The translations under genes were made by a program, and so were the position numbers. Positions 1 to 6,674 of a stretch of 24,691 bases of DNA are shown one piece after another (position 1 is the stretch's first letter; each line of letters starts with the position of its first letter). This DNA is from an uncultured Bacilli bacterium (GTDB taxonomy: Bacteria; Bacillota_I; Bacilli_A; RF39; UBA660): positions 1 through 24,691 of the forward strand of contig CANQSC010000010.1 of the NCBI GenBank assembly GCA_947626445.1. The letters are read 5' to 3'. Under the pieces are notes generated by a model. That model was not told where the DNA came from, ran no database searches, and saw only the letters and a list, made by a program, of their open reading frames with translations.

Positions 1-49
1 ATTCTATTTCAGAAAAGTAAAAAGCAGATATTTCTATCTACTTTCTCCT

Positions 50-73
50 TTCTTCCGGAAACTTTCGGAAGAA
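50..73. repeat. 8-bp inverted repeat (TTCTTCCG / CGGAAGAA)
   Basis: TTCTTCCG (50-57) and CGGAAGAA (66-73) are perfect inverted copies around an 8-base loop. The element is far richer in G+C than its surroundings. No T-run follows on either strand, so it does not look like an intrinsic terminator. It sits just before the point where codon use typical of this genome begins in the frame of the following gene, so it could be an element end, recombination site or operator. Its function is unknown. Confidence 0.5.
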
Positions 74-116
74 CCAAAAAGATTATCAAGAATTTGCTAA
101 AGAATTTTACCAAATA

Positions 117-1037
117 ATGGCTAAAAAAGAACATTTAGATTTAGTTGTTAATTTTTGTGATGATGATGAAATGGAAGTAGGGAATACGTCAAGTATTTGT
201 ACATTTGATTTAAATTATCAGCCAACTTACATTCATTATCTTACTTTTAATATTAGTCAAATATTTGAAGATAATAGTAATTATCAAAAGCGTTTCTTTG
301 AATTTATTAATTGTCTATTTCATGAATTATATCATGTAAAAGTAATGGAAATGGCTAATAAAGCATCTTGTTTTAATTTAACATCTTTATTTTCAGTTGT
401 GGAATATATAAAGGATGATAGTAATATATTTTGGGATATAAACTATAATATTGTCGATGAAGAAATTAAAGCTTATTTATATGGTTTAAAAAAATCAGCT
501 ACTTTTATAAAAAAATATTATCCTGATGCTTATGATAAAGATTTTGTTAAAAATGAAAGTGCTAAATTAATTACTTCAAAATTATTTTATAATCACTATT
601 TTTATAAAGGTGAACGTTTATCTAAATCTAAAACATTAAATAAATTGATAAATAGTTTTAAATATGAAGAAGATAAACCATATCCTTTAATTATTAATAA
701 AATTTACAATGATAAAAAACATAAACTTAAATCTATTGATGAATTAGTTTTAGATTATACATATTATTATTATAAATATCCTTATAAAATAGAAGAAATA
801 AAAAACTTTTATGCAACTTTAATTACTGAAAAATTTTTAAATAATGAATCTTTTAAAGTATGTAGTGAACTTATATCTTTATTAAAGTTAGGATTAAGAA
901 ATAAAAAGCAAATTTTATATAACTTAAAGCAAATTCATCCTGTTAAAGTCCATAATGCTTATTTACAAAGTCAATTTATTAAAGAACAACAAACTGATAT
1001 AAATAATTTAAAAACCTCTATTAAAGGCTTATTTTAG
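117..1037 (+). CDS. Zincin-like metallopeptidase family protein, probably 5'-truncated
   Basis: I do not recognise the family. The 306-residue product has HELYH at residues 69-73, the HExxH zinc-binding motif of zincin peptidases, and about 42 residues later EEIKAYLYG (115-123), which could supply a gluzincin-type third zinc ligand (Glu). The rest is Lys/Tyr/Asn-rich and probably helical; there is no signal peptide or membrane segment. The start is doubtful. ATG at 117 has no clear Shine-Dalgarno site, and the same frame stays open upstream to base 21 with genome-like codons from about 72 onward but no other ATG, GTG or TTG. The gene may therefore have lost its 5' end near the inverted repeat at 50-73. 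Another frame is open from base 1 and stops at 115-117 (TAATG overlap), but its codons are unlike the genome. A terminator overlaps the stop codon. Confidence 0.6.
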   Translation: MAKKEHLDLVVNFCDDDEMEVGNTSSICTFDLNYQPTYIHYLTFNISQIFEDNSNYQKRFFEFINCLFHELYHVKVMEMANKASCFNLTSLFSVVEYIKDDSNIFWDINYNIVDEEIKAYLYGLKKSATFIKKYYPDAYDKDFVKNESAKLITSKLFYNHYFYKGERLSKSKTLNKLINSFKYEEDKPYPLIINKIYNDKKHKLKSIDELVLDYTYYYYKYPYKIEEIKNFYATLITEKFLNNESFKVCSELISLLKLGLRNKKQILYNLKQIHPVKVHNAYLQSQFIKEQQTDINNLKTSIKGLF

Positions 1038-1055
1038 GTAAAAATAAGCTTTTTT
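1026..1055 (+). terminator. Intrinsic terminator of the zincin-like gene
   Basis: GGCTTATTTT (1026-1035) pairs with AAAATAAGCT (1041-1050) around a 5-base loop (one G-T wobble at the base) and is followed by a T-run. The stem includes the last coding bases, and the stop codon is at its apex. Confidence 0.75.
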
Positions 1056-1077
1056 ACTTGACATAAAAGTGTTAAGT
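1056..1077 (+). promoter_or_regulatory. Operator-like dyad over the -35 box
   Basis: ACTTGACA (1056-1063) and TGTTAAGT (1070-1077) form an inverted repeat matching at 7 of 8 positions, separated by 6 bases. The left half contains the -35 hexamer of the promoter for the helix-turn-helix gene that follows. This is where an autorepressor would bind; that role is inferred. Confidence 0.5.
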
Positions 1078-1087
1078 ATTTTATAAT
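1058..1087 (+). promoter_or_regulatory. Sigma-A-type promoter of the HTH gene
   Basis: TTGACA (1058-1063) and TATAAT (1082-1087) are both perfect consensus hexamers, 18 bp apart. The expected transcript start lies about 27 bases before the ATG at 1121, so the regulator gene has its own transcription unit separate from the zincin-like gene. Confidence 0.85.
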
Positions 1088-1120
1088 TATCTTGTAAATA
1101 TTAAGAGAGTAGGTTAACAA

Positions 1121-1897
1121 ATGAAAAAATTAAAAGATTTAATGCAAGAGTTAGGAATATCTAAGGTTAGACTTGCTAAATATTTAGGGGTTTCTAGACA
1201 AATGGTCTATAATTATTTAGAAATCGATGATGTTACAAAATGGCCAAAAGAAAAGAAAATTTTGTTATTAAAACTTTTAGATGTTAAGGATGGCGATGAA
1301 AAATCGATTGGTAATATTGAAGTAACTACTGATTATATGATGAGTGTTGAAGAACGTTTAAATCAAAATGGAAGAGGAGAAAATAATAAGGGTAGTTATT
1401 TAGAAATTAAAAATTTAGATAAAGATTCCCAAACTTTACTTACTAATATTGTTAATTTAATTAAAGAAAAGTTTTTAGATGAAAAAAAATCTAAAGAAAA
1501 TTATTATGTGTTTACATATTTATATCATATGTTGCAATCAATGGATAATGTTCCGGAAATAAAATATATTTTTGGTTATATGTCTAAAACAACTGGTTTT
1601 ACTAAGGTAAATGAATATAAGTTTAATGAAGATCGGCAATTTATTTTTGAAGGTATATTATATACTGCTTTAAATTTATATAATAATGGTGGTGCCTCAA
1701 GAAGTAGATTAACTGATTCACATCGTCGTTGGGAACAAGAAATTGATAAGAAAAATGAAGAAAAACTTGGTCGTACTCAACAGTTAAATACTTTAAAAGT
1801 TCAAGCTTTAAAAGAATTAGGATATAGTAAAATTACAACTGAAAATGCTACTGAAGTAATGGAAAAGATGGCTGAGATTGAATCTCGTAAAGTATAA
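1121..1897 (+). CDS. Helix-turn-helix DNA-binding protein
   Basis: This 258-residue protein opens with a helix-turn-helix of the Cro/XRE kind at about residues 11-34 (GISKVRLAKYLGVSRQMVYN). The remaining ~200 residues are mixed helical and Lys/Glu-rich, with no family I recognise, and are unusually long for a plain XRE repressor; the C-terminus (about 195-258) is strongly charged and probably coiled. No membrane segment is present. It is transcribed from a near-perfect promoter whose -35 box lies inside an inverted repeat, so self-repression is likely. It follows a zincin-like gene in the same direction, an arrangement resembling ImmA/ImmR pairs, although the terminator between them means separate transcripts. 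DNA binding is well supported; targets and the C-terminal function are unknown. Confidence 0.75.
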   Translation: MKKLKDLMQELGISKVRLAKYLGVSRQMVYNYLEIDDVTKWPKEKKILLLKLLDVKDGDEKSIGNIEVTTDYMMSVEERLNQNGRGENNKGSYLEIKNLDKDSQTLLTNIVNLIKEKFLDEKKSKENYYVFTYLYHMLQSMDNVPEIKYIFGYMSKTTGFTKVNEYKFNEDRQFIFEGILYTALNLYNNGGASRSRLTDSHRRWEQEIDKKNEEKLGRTQQLNTLKVQALKELGYSKITTENATEVMEKMAEIESRKV

Positions 1898-1919
1898 TTT
1901 ACTTTACATTTACTTTACA
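1898..1919 (+). repeat. Perfect 11-bp tandem repeat
   Basis: TTTACTTTACA occurs twice with no spacer (1898-1908 and 1909-1919), starting at the base after the stop codon of the HTH gene and ending before its terminator. It may be slippage-generated, or a paired binding site. Confidence 0.7.
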
Positions 1920-1937
1920 TCGTGATTATAGATAGAG

Positions 1938-1963
1938 AAGAGTAGGGATAACCCCTACTTTTT
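1938..1963 (+). terminator. Intrinsic terminator of the HTH gene
   Basis: AGTAGGG (1941-1947) pairs with CCCTACT (1953-1959) around ATAAC, with weaker pairs outside the core (G-T, then A-T), followed by a T-run. Confidence 0.8.
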
Positions 1964-2493
1964 AAATTAATGATATCTTTCAAGATAGATTATTTAATAT
2001 GTAATATACTATTAATAAAGTATTTTAATCTTAAGTCTAAATATTAAATATAAAATTAAAAATATTATAAAAATTTATAATCTAAAAAATATTTTAAAAT
2101 TTTTTTAATTATTTTAAATTATTAATTTGTATTTTAAATTCAATTTTAATTTAGATAATGATTTTATTAATTAATAATATTTCATTACAAAATATTCTTT
2201 TTAAGTTATTGCATTAAGATGATTAATTATCCATTATTAATAATTTCGATGCAAATTAGAAAAGATAGATAATTAGTAAAAAATATAATTTATAAATTTG
2301 AAATTATATTTTGTATATAAATTATTATATTTGTTTTGACTAAGAAAGTAATATAAATTTTTTGATGTATAAAAACTTAGTATTTAATTATAATTATAGC
2401 TTTATGTTACATATTTTTTTAATATTTATTAATATTGCATAATCTATCTTATGTTAACTAATGATTGAAATTAATTATTTTTAATATACTCTA
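1964..2493. other. Extremely AT-rich intergenic stretch, no gene seen
   Basis: About 530 bp lie between the HTH terminator and the end of the ZIP gene. By hand count 2041-2400 has only about 10% G+C. No credible reading frame, tRNA or DnaA-box cluster is visible. AAGATAGATTAT (1982-1993) recurs as its exact reverse complement at 2439-2450, and a near copy, AAGATAGATAAT, lies at 2262-2273. In DNA this AT-rich a 12-bp inverted match is expected about once by chance, so I do not claim a mobile element. Confidence 0.6.
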
Positions 2494-3240
2494 TTATAAA
2501 ACAAATTGATTAAATAATAGAAAGATAATTCCGATTCCTATTCCAATATATATCCATTCATCTTCATGATATTTTTTAGCTTTTGGAAATAAATCATGAA
2601 TTGATAATGTTATCATTAAGCCTGCTACAAATAATAATATGAAACCAATCATAGTATCTGTTATATATTTACTTAAAAAGATAAATGCTAAAAATGCTCC
2701 TAATGGTTCAGCAAGTCCCGATATAAAAGTCATTTTAATGGCTTTCTTTTTACTTCCAGTTGAGTAATAAATTGGGACAGCTATACTTATACCTTCTGGT
2801 ATATTATGAAACATTATAGCTAGACTAAGCTTTAATCCTAAAGCAATATTTTGATATGAACTTAGAAAAGTAACAATTCCTTCAGGTAAATTATGAAGCA
2901 TTAAAGCAAGCATTGATAGTACCCCTACCCTATACAAATCATCTTGTTGACCATTTATTTTTTTATTTATAAAATAAATGATAATTATTCCTAAAGTAAA
3001 AGCAATTAAGGAAAAAAATACTCCCCATACTAATTTATATTCTGTAAGGATCGAATATGTTGCTTCCGGGATTAATTCTAAGACTGATATTCCGATCATT
3101 ATTGTTAATGAAAAAGATAAAGCAAATACAATAAATTTATTAATATTTTCTCTTTGCCATTTATGAAAGATTACTAAGGAGCCTAATACTGTCGATAAAC
3201 CAGCAATAGAAGAAATTATTAATGGAATAAGTATTTGCAT
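2494..3240 (-). CDS. ZIP family divalent metal transporter
   Basis: ZIP permeases import zinc or related divalent cations through a membrane bundle of eight helices. The 248-residue product is almost entirely hydrophobic segments and carries the two signature metal-site motifs HNLPEG (116-121) and HNIPEG (145-150), followed by SGLAEPLGA (174-182), in the order and spacing of the ZupT/GufA branch. A hydrophilic loop near residues 93-104 precedes the first motif. The length is normal for bacterial ZIPs. A GGTGATT ribosome site lies just before the ATG. It lies 28 bp behind the SHOCT-domain gene with no promoter obvious in between, so it is probably the second gene of that unit. Metal specificity (Zn, Fe, Mn) cannot be read from the sequence. 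Confidence 0.9.
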   Translation of the reverse strand: MQILIPLIISSIAGLSTVLGSLVIFHKWQRENINKFIVFALSFSLTIMIGISVLELIPEATYSILTEYKLVWGVFFSLIAFTLGIIIIYFINKKINGQQDDLYRVGVLSMLALMLHNLPEGIVTFLSSYQNIALGLKLSLAIMFHNIPEGISIAVPIYYSTGSKKKAIKMTFISGLAEPLGAFLAFIFLSKYITDTMIGFILLFVAGLMITLSIHDLFPKAKKYHEDEWIYIGIGIGIIFLLFNQFVL

Positions 3241-3268
3241 ATAATCACCATTAAAATATATGCATATT

Positions 3269-4201
3269 TTATGGTTTTAATTCTTTTTCTTTTTTTAAAT
3301 ACTCTTCATCAGAAATTAAGCCAAGTCTTAATAAATCTTCTTTAGTAGATGAATAAATATGATTTCCATCAAAATGTTTCATTACTCCTGGCAAACCATC
3401 AATTTTATACATTCTTCCTATTTCTTCATCATCAAATGGTGAATTCTTAATTTGAATTAATTTTTGAAAATCAGCAAATTCCTTATCAATTAGTTCCTCA
3501 TCTATTTTTTTATCTATATCATTTGAAGCATCATATGGATTAATATAAAAAGATATTTGATAATCAAAAACTTCACTTGGAAAAATATAGTTTTCTGCTA
3601 CAAATAAATCTTGTTTTAAATCTCGGCGATAATAATTTAAAAATTCTAATAATAAATTTCTAAATTCCATATATGATTTTAATATATCATCTGCTTGGTT
3701 AAATGAAAAATTATAATTTTTATCCATTTCTGATATTTTTTCTTTAACTTTTAAATTTACTTTTTTATTATTATCATCTATTGTTAAATAAAATTTCATC
3801 TTTTTATCAGCAAGTATTTCATCAAATATACTTTTTAATAAAGAACGATAAGAAGGTGTATCATCAAGTAATTTTTCTCTTTTTTTATTTACTACTTTAT
3901 CTAAACGATTTAACATTGTTTTTTTTATTTGATTAAGTCGATTTTCATACATTTTATTCTTTGTTTGAAATAAAGGATTATATAATGTAACATTATAATA
4001 TTTTTTCTCTTTATTTAAGGTTATTTTGGCAATTATAAGATAATTACTATTAGTTAAATTATATTTTTTTAAAAATTCTTCTTTACTATAATTAATAGTT
4101 TCTAAATCTATTTCGGATATATCTTTATAAAAAGTTGGCTTTTCATCTATAAATTTTAAATAATTATAATCATCATATAATAAAAAATATTTAGTATTCA
4201 T
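3269..4201 (-). CDS. Uncharacterised protein with C-terminal SHOCT domain
   Basis: The frame is open to 4255, but ATG at 4201 is preceded by AAGGTGAAG at good spacing, giving 310 residues. I recognise only the end: the last ~28 residues (DLLRLGLISDEEYLKKEKELK) match the SHOCT short C-terminal domain, often found on secreted, membrane or oligomerising proteins. The rest is Lys/Asn/Tyr-rich, without membrane helices or a signal peptide, with a helical middle and no catalytic motif that I can name. A promoter is visible at 4227-4255. The ZIP gene follows on the same strand, so the two are likely co-transcribed, but no functional link to metal transport is evident. Confidence 0.7.
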   Translation of the reverse strand: MNTKYFLLYDDYNYLKFIDEKPTFYKDISEIDLETINYSKEEFLKKYNLTNSNYLIIAKITLNKEKKYYNVTLYNPLFQTKNKMYENRLNQIKKTMLNRLDKVVNKKREKLLDDTPSYRSLLKSIFDEILADKKMKFYLTIDDNNKKVNLKVKEKISEMDKNYNFSFNQADDILKSYMEFRNLLLEFLNYYRRDLKQDLFVAENYIFPSEVFDYQISFYINPYDASNDIDKKIDEELIDKEFADFQKLIQIKNSPFDDEEIGRMYKIDGLPGVMKHFDGNHIYSSTKEDLLRLGLISDEEYLKKEKELKP

Positions 4202-4226
4202 TATTTCTTCACCTTTTCTTAATTTA

Positions 4227-4255
4227 ATTTTAACAAATCTTCCAAACATTGGCAA
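4227..4255 (-). promoter_or_regulatory. Promoter of the SHOCT-domain/ZIP unit
   Basis: Read on the minus strand, TTGCCA (4255-4250) and TAAAAT (4232-4227) are separated by exactly 17 bp, with the transcript start expected about 18 bases before the chosen ATG. Confidence 0.6.
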
Positions 4256-4265
4256 CTAATTTACA

Positions 4266-4294
4266 GTATGCTTTATTTAAACTAATCCATAATA
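4266..4294 (+). promoter_or_regulatory. Sigma-G-like (forespore) promoter
   Basis: GTATG (4266-4270) and CATAATA (4288-4294), 17 bp apart, fit the Bacillus sigma-G pattern as I remember it (GHATR, 17-18 bp, CATNHTA). No good sigma-A promoter is present; the nearest is TTGGCA (4249-4254) with a poor -10, TTTATT, 17 bp on. A difficulty is that the predicted transcript start (about 4301) falls at the ribosome-binding site, leaving a leader of only about 14 bases. Confidence 0.4.
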
Positions 4295-4314
4295 TTAGTG
4301 GGAGGTAAATTATA

Positions 4315-4455
4315 ATGAAAAAGAATAATGAAAGACAAAATCGTTCTAACAACAATTCTAAAAGAAATCAAAACAACAGAGAACAACGTTCTAATTCAAG
4401 TAGAAGAGAAGAACAAAAAAACAACAACGAAAGAAATAATAGAAGAGATTGTTAG
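4315..4455 (+). CDS. Small Asn/Arg/Gln-rich basic protein, possible spore protein
   Basis: This 46-residue protein (starts MKKNNERQNRSNNNSKRNQ, ends RRDC) consists almost only of Asn, Arg, Gln, Lys, Ser and Glu, with no hydrophobic core, so it should be disordered and basic. It is a real gene: GGGAGGT lies 8-9 bases before the ATG, and a strong terminator follows the stop by 5 bases, giving a single-gene unit. The composition and the sigma-G-like promoter suggest a small acid-soluble-type or other forespore protein that binds DNA or fills the core. It does not carry the alpha/beta SASP motifs, and I cannot match it to a named Ssp family. The single C-terminal Cys is unusual. An RNA-binding basic peptide is the main alternative. 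Confidence 0.7.
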   Translation: MKKNNERQNRSNNNSKRNQNNREQRSNSSRREEQKNNNERNNRRDC

Positions 4456-4460
4456 TTAAT

Positions 4461-4500
4461 ATAAGAAGAAACGATTTAATTGTTTCTTCTTATTTTTTTT
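4461..4500 (+). terminator. Strong intrinsic terminator
   Basis: ATAAGAAGAAAC (4461-4472) pairs perfectly over 12 bp with GTTTCTTCTTAT (4482-4493), followed by seven T on the plus strand. The T-run runs into the end of xerD. The minus strand has no T-run on its side, so termination is mainly for the small basic protein gene. Confidence 0.9.
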
Positions 4501-5383
4501 AAAAACGAGGATGAGTTTTAGAGTATTCATTTTTTAATTCTTCATTAGTTAAGTGTGTATACATTTGGGTTGTCGAAATATCACTGTGACCTAAAAGCTC
4601 TTGAATAACTCGTAAATCGGCTCCATTAGATAGTAAATGAGTGGCAAAAGAATGTCTAAGAGTATGAGGACTAATATCTTTAGTTATCCCTACTTCACTA
4701 GCACGTTGTTTAATTAACTTATAAAACCCAACTCTGGTAATACCTAATCCACGATTATTTAAAAATAAATAGTCACAAGTTTTACCCTTTTTAATTAAAC
4801 TTGAACGATAATCATTTAAATATATTTCTAAATATTTTTTAGCGGTATGATTAATTGGGACAATTCTTTCTTTACTCCCCTTTCCTTCAACTTTTATAAC
4901 ATCATTAAATAAGTCAACATGATTAAATTTTAAAGAAATTAATTCTGATACTCTTATTCCTGTTGCGTATATTAATTCTAACATAGCTTTAGTTCGAGCA
5001 TTATAGGCATTAGAAATATTAAAATCTAATAATTTATCTACTTCTTCATATGTTAAGACTTGTGGTAATGTTTTAGGAACTTTAGGTTGCCAAATTGCTT
5101 CACAGGGATTTTTGTTTAGATAATCTTCTTTTAAACAAAATACATAAAAATTATTAATAACGGTTATATAATGAGATTTAGTTCTTGCTGTTACTTGCTT
5201 TTTATTATCTAAATATTTTAAAAATGAAGATAAATCATTAGTAGATAAATTTAATAAATTAGCTTTATTAAAAAAATCTTCAAATTCTTTTAATTCGGTT
5301 TCATAAGACATAATGGTATTATTACTAAGTTTTTTTTCATATTTTAAATAATTTAAATATAATTTTAAATATTCATTTTTCAT
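4499..5383 (-). CDS. xerD: Site-specific tyrosine recombinase XerD
   Basis: XerD with its XerC partner resolves chromosome dimers at dif sites near the division septum. The 294-residue protein has the SAM-like core-binding domain (about 1-95) and the catalytic domain. All active-site residues align with E. coli XerD at a constant offset of four: R144 (TGIRVSEL), K168 (GKGSKER), H240 and R243 (HTLRHSFATHL), H266 (LLGHSDI) and the nucleophile Y275 (TQMYTH). It is full length. GGAG stands 9 bases before the ATG, and a TTGACA-17-TATACT promoter lies in the gap shared with rarA. The gene is isolated and stands among housekeeping genes, so a chromosomal Xer role is far more likely than a phage or integron integrase. 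XerC versus XerD is assigned from overall resemblance. Confidence 0.9.
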   Translation of the reverse strand: MKNEYLKLYLNYLKYEKKLSNNTIMSYETELKEFEDFFNKANLLNLSTNDLSSFLKYLDNKKQVTARTKSHYITVINNFYVFCLKEDYLNKNPCEAIWQPKVPKTLPQVLTYEEVDKLLDFNISNAYNARTKAMLELIYATGIRVSELISLKFNHVDLFNDVIKVEGKGSKERIVPINHTAKKYLEIYLNDYRSSLIKKGKTCDYLFLNNRGLGITRVGFYKLIKQRASEVGITKDISPHTLRHSFATHLLSNGADLRVIQELLGHSDISTTQMYTHLTNEELKNEYSKTHPRF

Positions 5384-5401
5384 ACTTTATACTCCATTTT
5401 A

Positions 5402-5430
5402 AGTATAACGATTTAAAACTTGATTGTCAA
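5402..5430 (-). promoter_or_regulatory. Promoter of xerD
   Basis: On the minus strand TTGACA (5430-5425) and TATACT (5407-5402) are 17 bp apart. The -35 box overlaps that of the divergent rarA promoter, so the two polymerases would compete. Confidence 0.75.
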
Positions 5431-5449
5431 ACGAATGTTTTGATATAAT
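5420..5449 (+). promoter_or_regulatory. Promoter of rarA-gpsA
   Basis: TTGATT (5420-5425), an 18-bp spacer and TATAAT (5444-5449) preceded by TG (extended -10). The transcript start would be about 16 bases before the rarA start codon. Confidence 0.65.
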
Positions 5450-5471
5450 AAATTGGTAAGACGGTGATGAT

Positions 5472-6674
5472 ATGGAAAATTTAGCAAATAAAATGCGACC
5501 TGTTAAATTAGATGATGTTATTGGCCAACAACATTTAATTGGGGAAAATAAAATTATTTCTAATTTAGTAAAAAATAAACATTTATGTTCAATGATTTTA
5601 TATGGTAAACCAGGTATTGGCAAGACTTCTATTGCTAATGCGATTGTAATGGAATTAAATCTTCCTCATAAGTTTTTAAATGCTACAATTAATAATAAAC
5701 AAGATTTTGATATTTCGATTGCGGAAGCTAAAATGCATGGTAGTATGATTTTGATTATTGATGAAATTCACAGGATGAATAAAGATAAACAAGATTTACT
5801 TTTACCGCATATTGAATCAGGTTTAATAACTTTAATTGGTCTTACAACATCTAATCCCTATCATAAAATAAATCCAGCAATTAGATCACGCGTTAAGATA
5901 TTTGAACTTCATGAATTAAGTATTGATGATATTATTTTAGGACTTAAAAAAGCTTGTAATTATTTAGATGATATTAAAGTAGATGATGAAGCTTTAAAAA
6001 TAATTGCTAGAGCTAGTTCTGGAGATTTAAGAAATGCTATATCAGAATTAGAAATTGCTTATTATAGTTCTAGTAATCATGAAATAACTTTAGAATTATT
6101 AAAAGAAATGGGAACTAAACCAATCTTCTTTCATGATAAAAATGAAGATGGCCATTACGATGTTTTATCAGCTTTTCAAAAATCGATTAGAGGAAGTGAT
6201 GTTGATGCTTCCCTTCACTATTTAAGTAGATTGATTGAAGCTGGTGATTTAGATAGTATTTACAGGAGAATGAGTGTTATAGCTTATGAAGATATTGGTC
6301 TTGCTAATCCATCGATTGGACCCAAAGTTATGGCAGCCATTCATGCTGCTGAATTAGTAGGACTTCCTGAAGCGAGAATTCCTTTACAAACTGTAATAAC
6401 GGAAATGGCTTTATCACCTAAATCAAATTCAGCTCATATGGCAGGAGATGAAGCTTTAAATGACATTAGAAAAGGAACAACCGGTAATGTCCCTAATCAT
6501 ATTAAAACTAGTTCGACAACTTATCTTTATCCTCATAATTATCCAAATAGTTATGTTAAACAAGATTATTTACCAAAAGAATTATTAGGGAAAAAATACT
6601 ATTATCCTAAAAATAATAAATATGAAGCAAATTTAAACAAAATTCATGAAGAAATGAAAGGTGGTAAAAAATGA
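5472..6674 (+). CDS. rarA: Replication-associated recombination AAA ATPase RarA (MgsA)
   Basis: RarA is a clamp-loader-like AAA+ ATPase that works at stalled replication forks. The 400-residue protein has Walker A GKPGIGKT (45-52), Walker B ILIIDE (93-98), the family stretch KQDLLLPHIESGLITLIG (106-123), sensor-1 threonines in GLTTSNP and an arginine-finger region RSR (138-140). The C-terminal half holds the MgsA/RarA tetramerisation domain, with hallmark segments such as YEDIGLANP and SNSAHMAGDEAL. The length is slightly below the usual ~420-440. GGTGAT precedes the ATG. Its stop overlaps the gpsA start by ATGA, so the two are translationally coupled. In Bacillus subtilis rarA (yrvN) also neighbours tcdA (yrvM), as here, which supports the assignment. 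Confidence 0.93.
   Translation: MENLANKMRPVKLDDVIGQQHLIGENKIISNLVKNKHLCSMILYGKPGIGKTSIANAIVMELNLPHKFLNATINNKQDFDISIAEAKMHGSMILIIDEIHRMNKDKQDLLLPHIESGLITLIGLTTSNPYHKINPAIRSRVKIFELHELSIDDIILGLKKACNYLDDIKVDDEALKIIARASSGDLRNAISELEIAYYSSSNHEITLELLKEMGTKPIFFHDKNEDGHYDVLSAFQKSIRGSDVDASLHYLSRLIEAGDLDSIYRRMSVIAYEDIGLANPSIGPKVMAAIHAAELVGLPEARIPLQTVITEMALSPKSNSAHMAGDEALNDIRKGTTGNVPNHIKTSSTTYLYPHNYPNSYVKQDYLPKELLGKKYYYPKNNKYEANLNKIHEEMKGGKK

Noticed and set aside
50..73. Inverted repeat read as an intrinsic terminator
   Set aside because: No T-run follows on either strand, so I list it only as a repeat.
1982..2450. MITE or other small transposon bounded by 12-bp inverted repeats
   Set aside because: At this A+T content about one 12-bp inverted match is expected by chance over the interval, there is no clear target-site duplication outside the repeats, and no second copy is in the window.
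4281..4299. Short inverted repeat ACTAAT / ATTAGT upstream of the small basic gene as an operator
   Set aside because: Only 6 bp of pure A/T-rich pairing with a 7-base gap; easily random in this DNA.
4499..5383. Tyrosine recombinase as an integrase of a mobile element or integron
   Set aside because: Length, all six catalytic positions and lack of an adjacent excisionase, att-like repeats or cargo point to chromosomal XerD.
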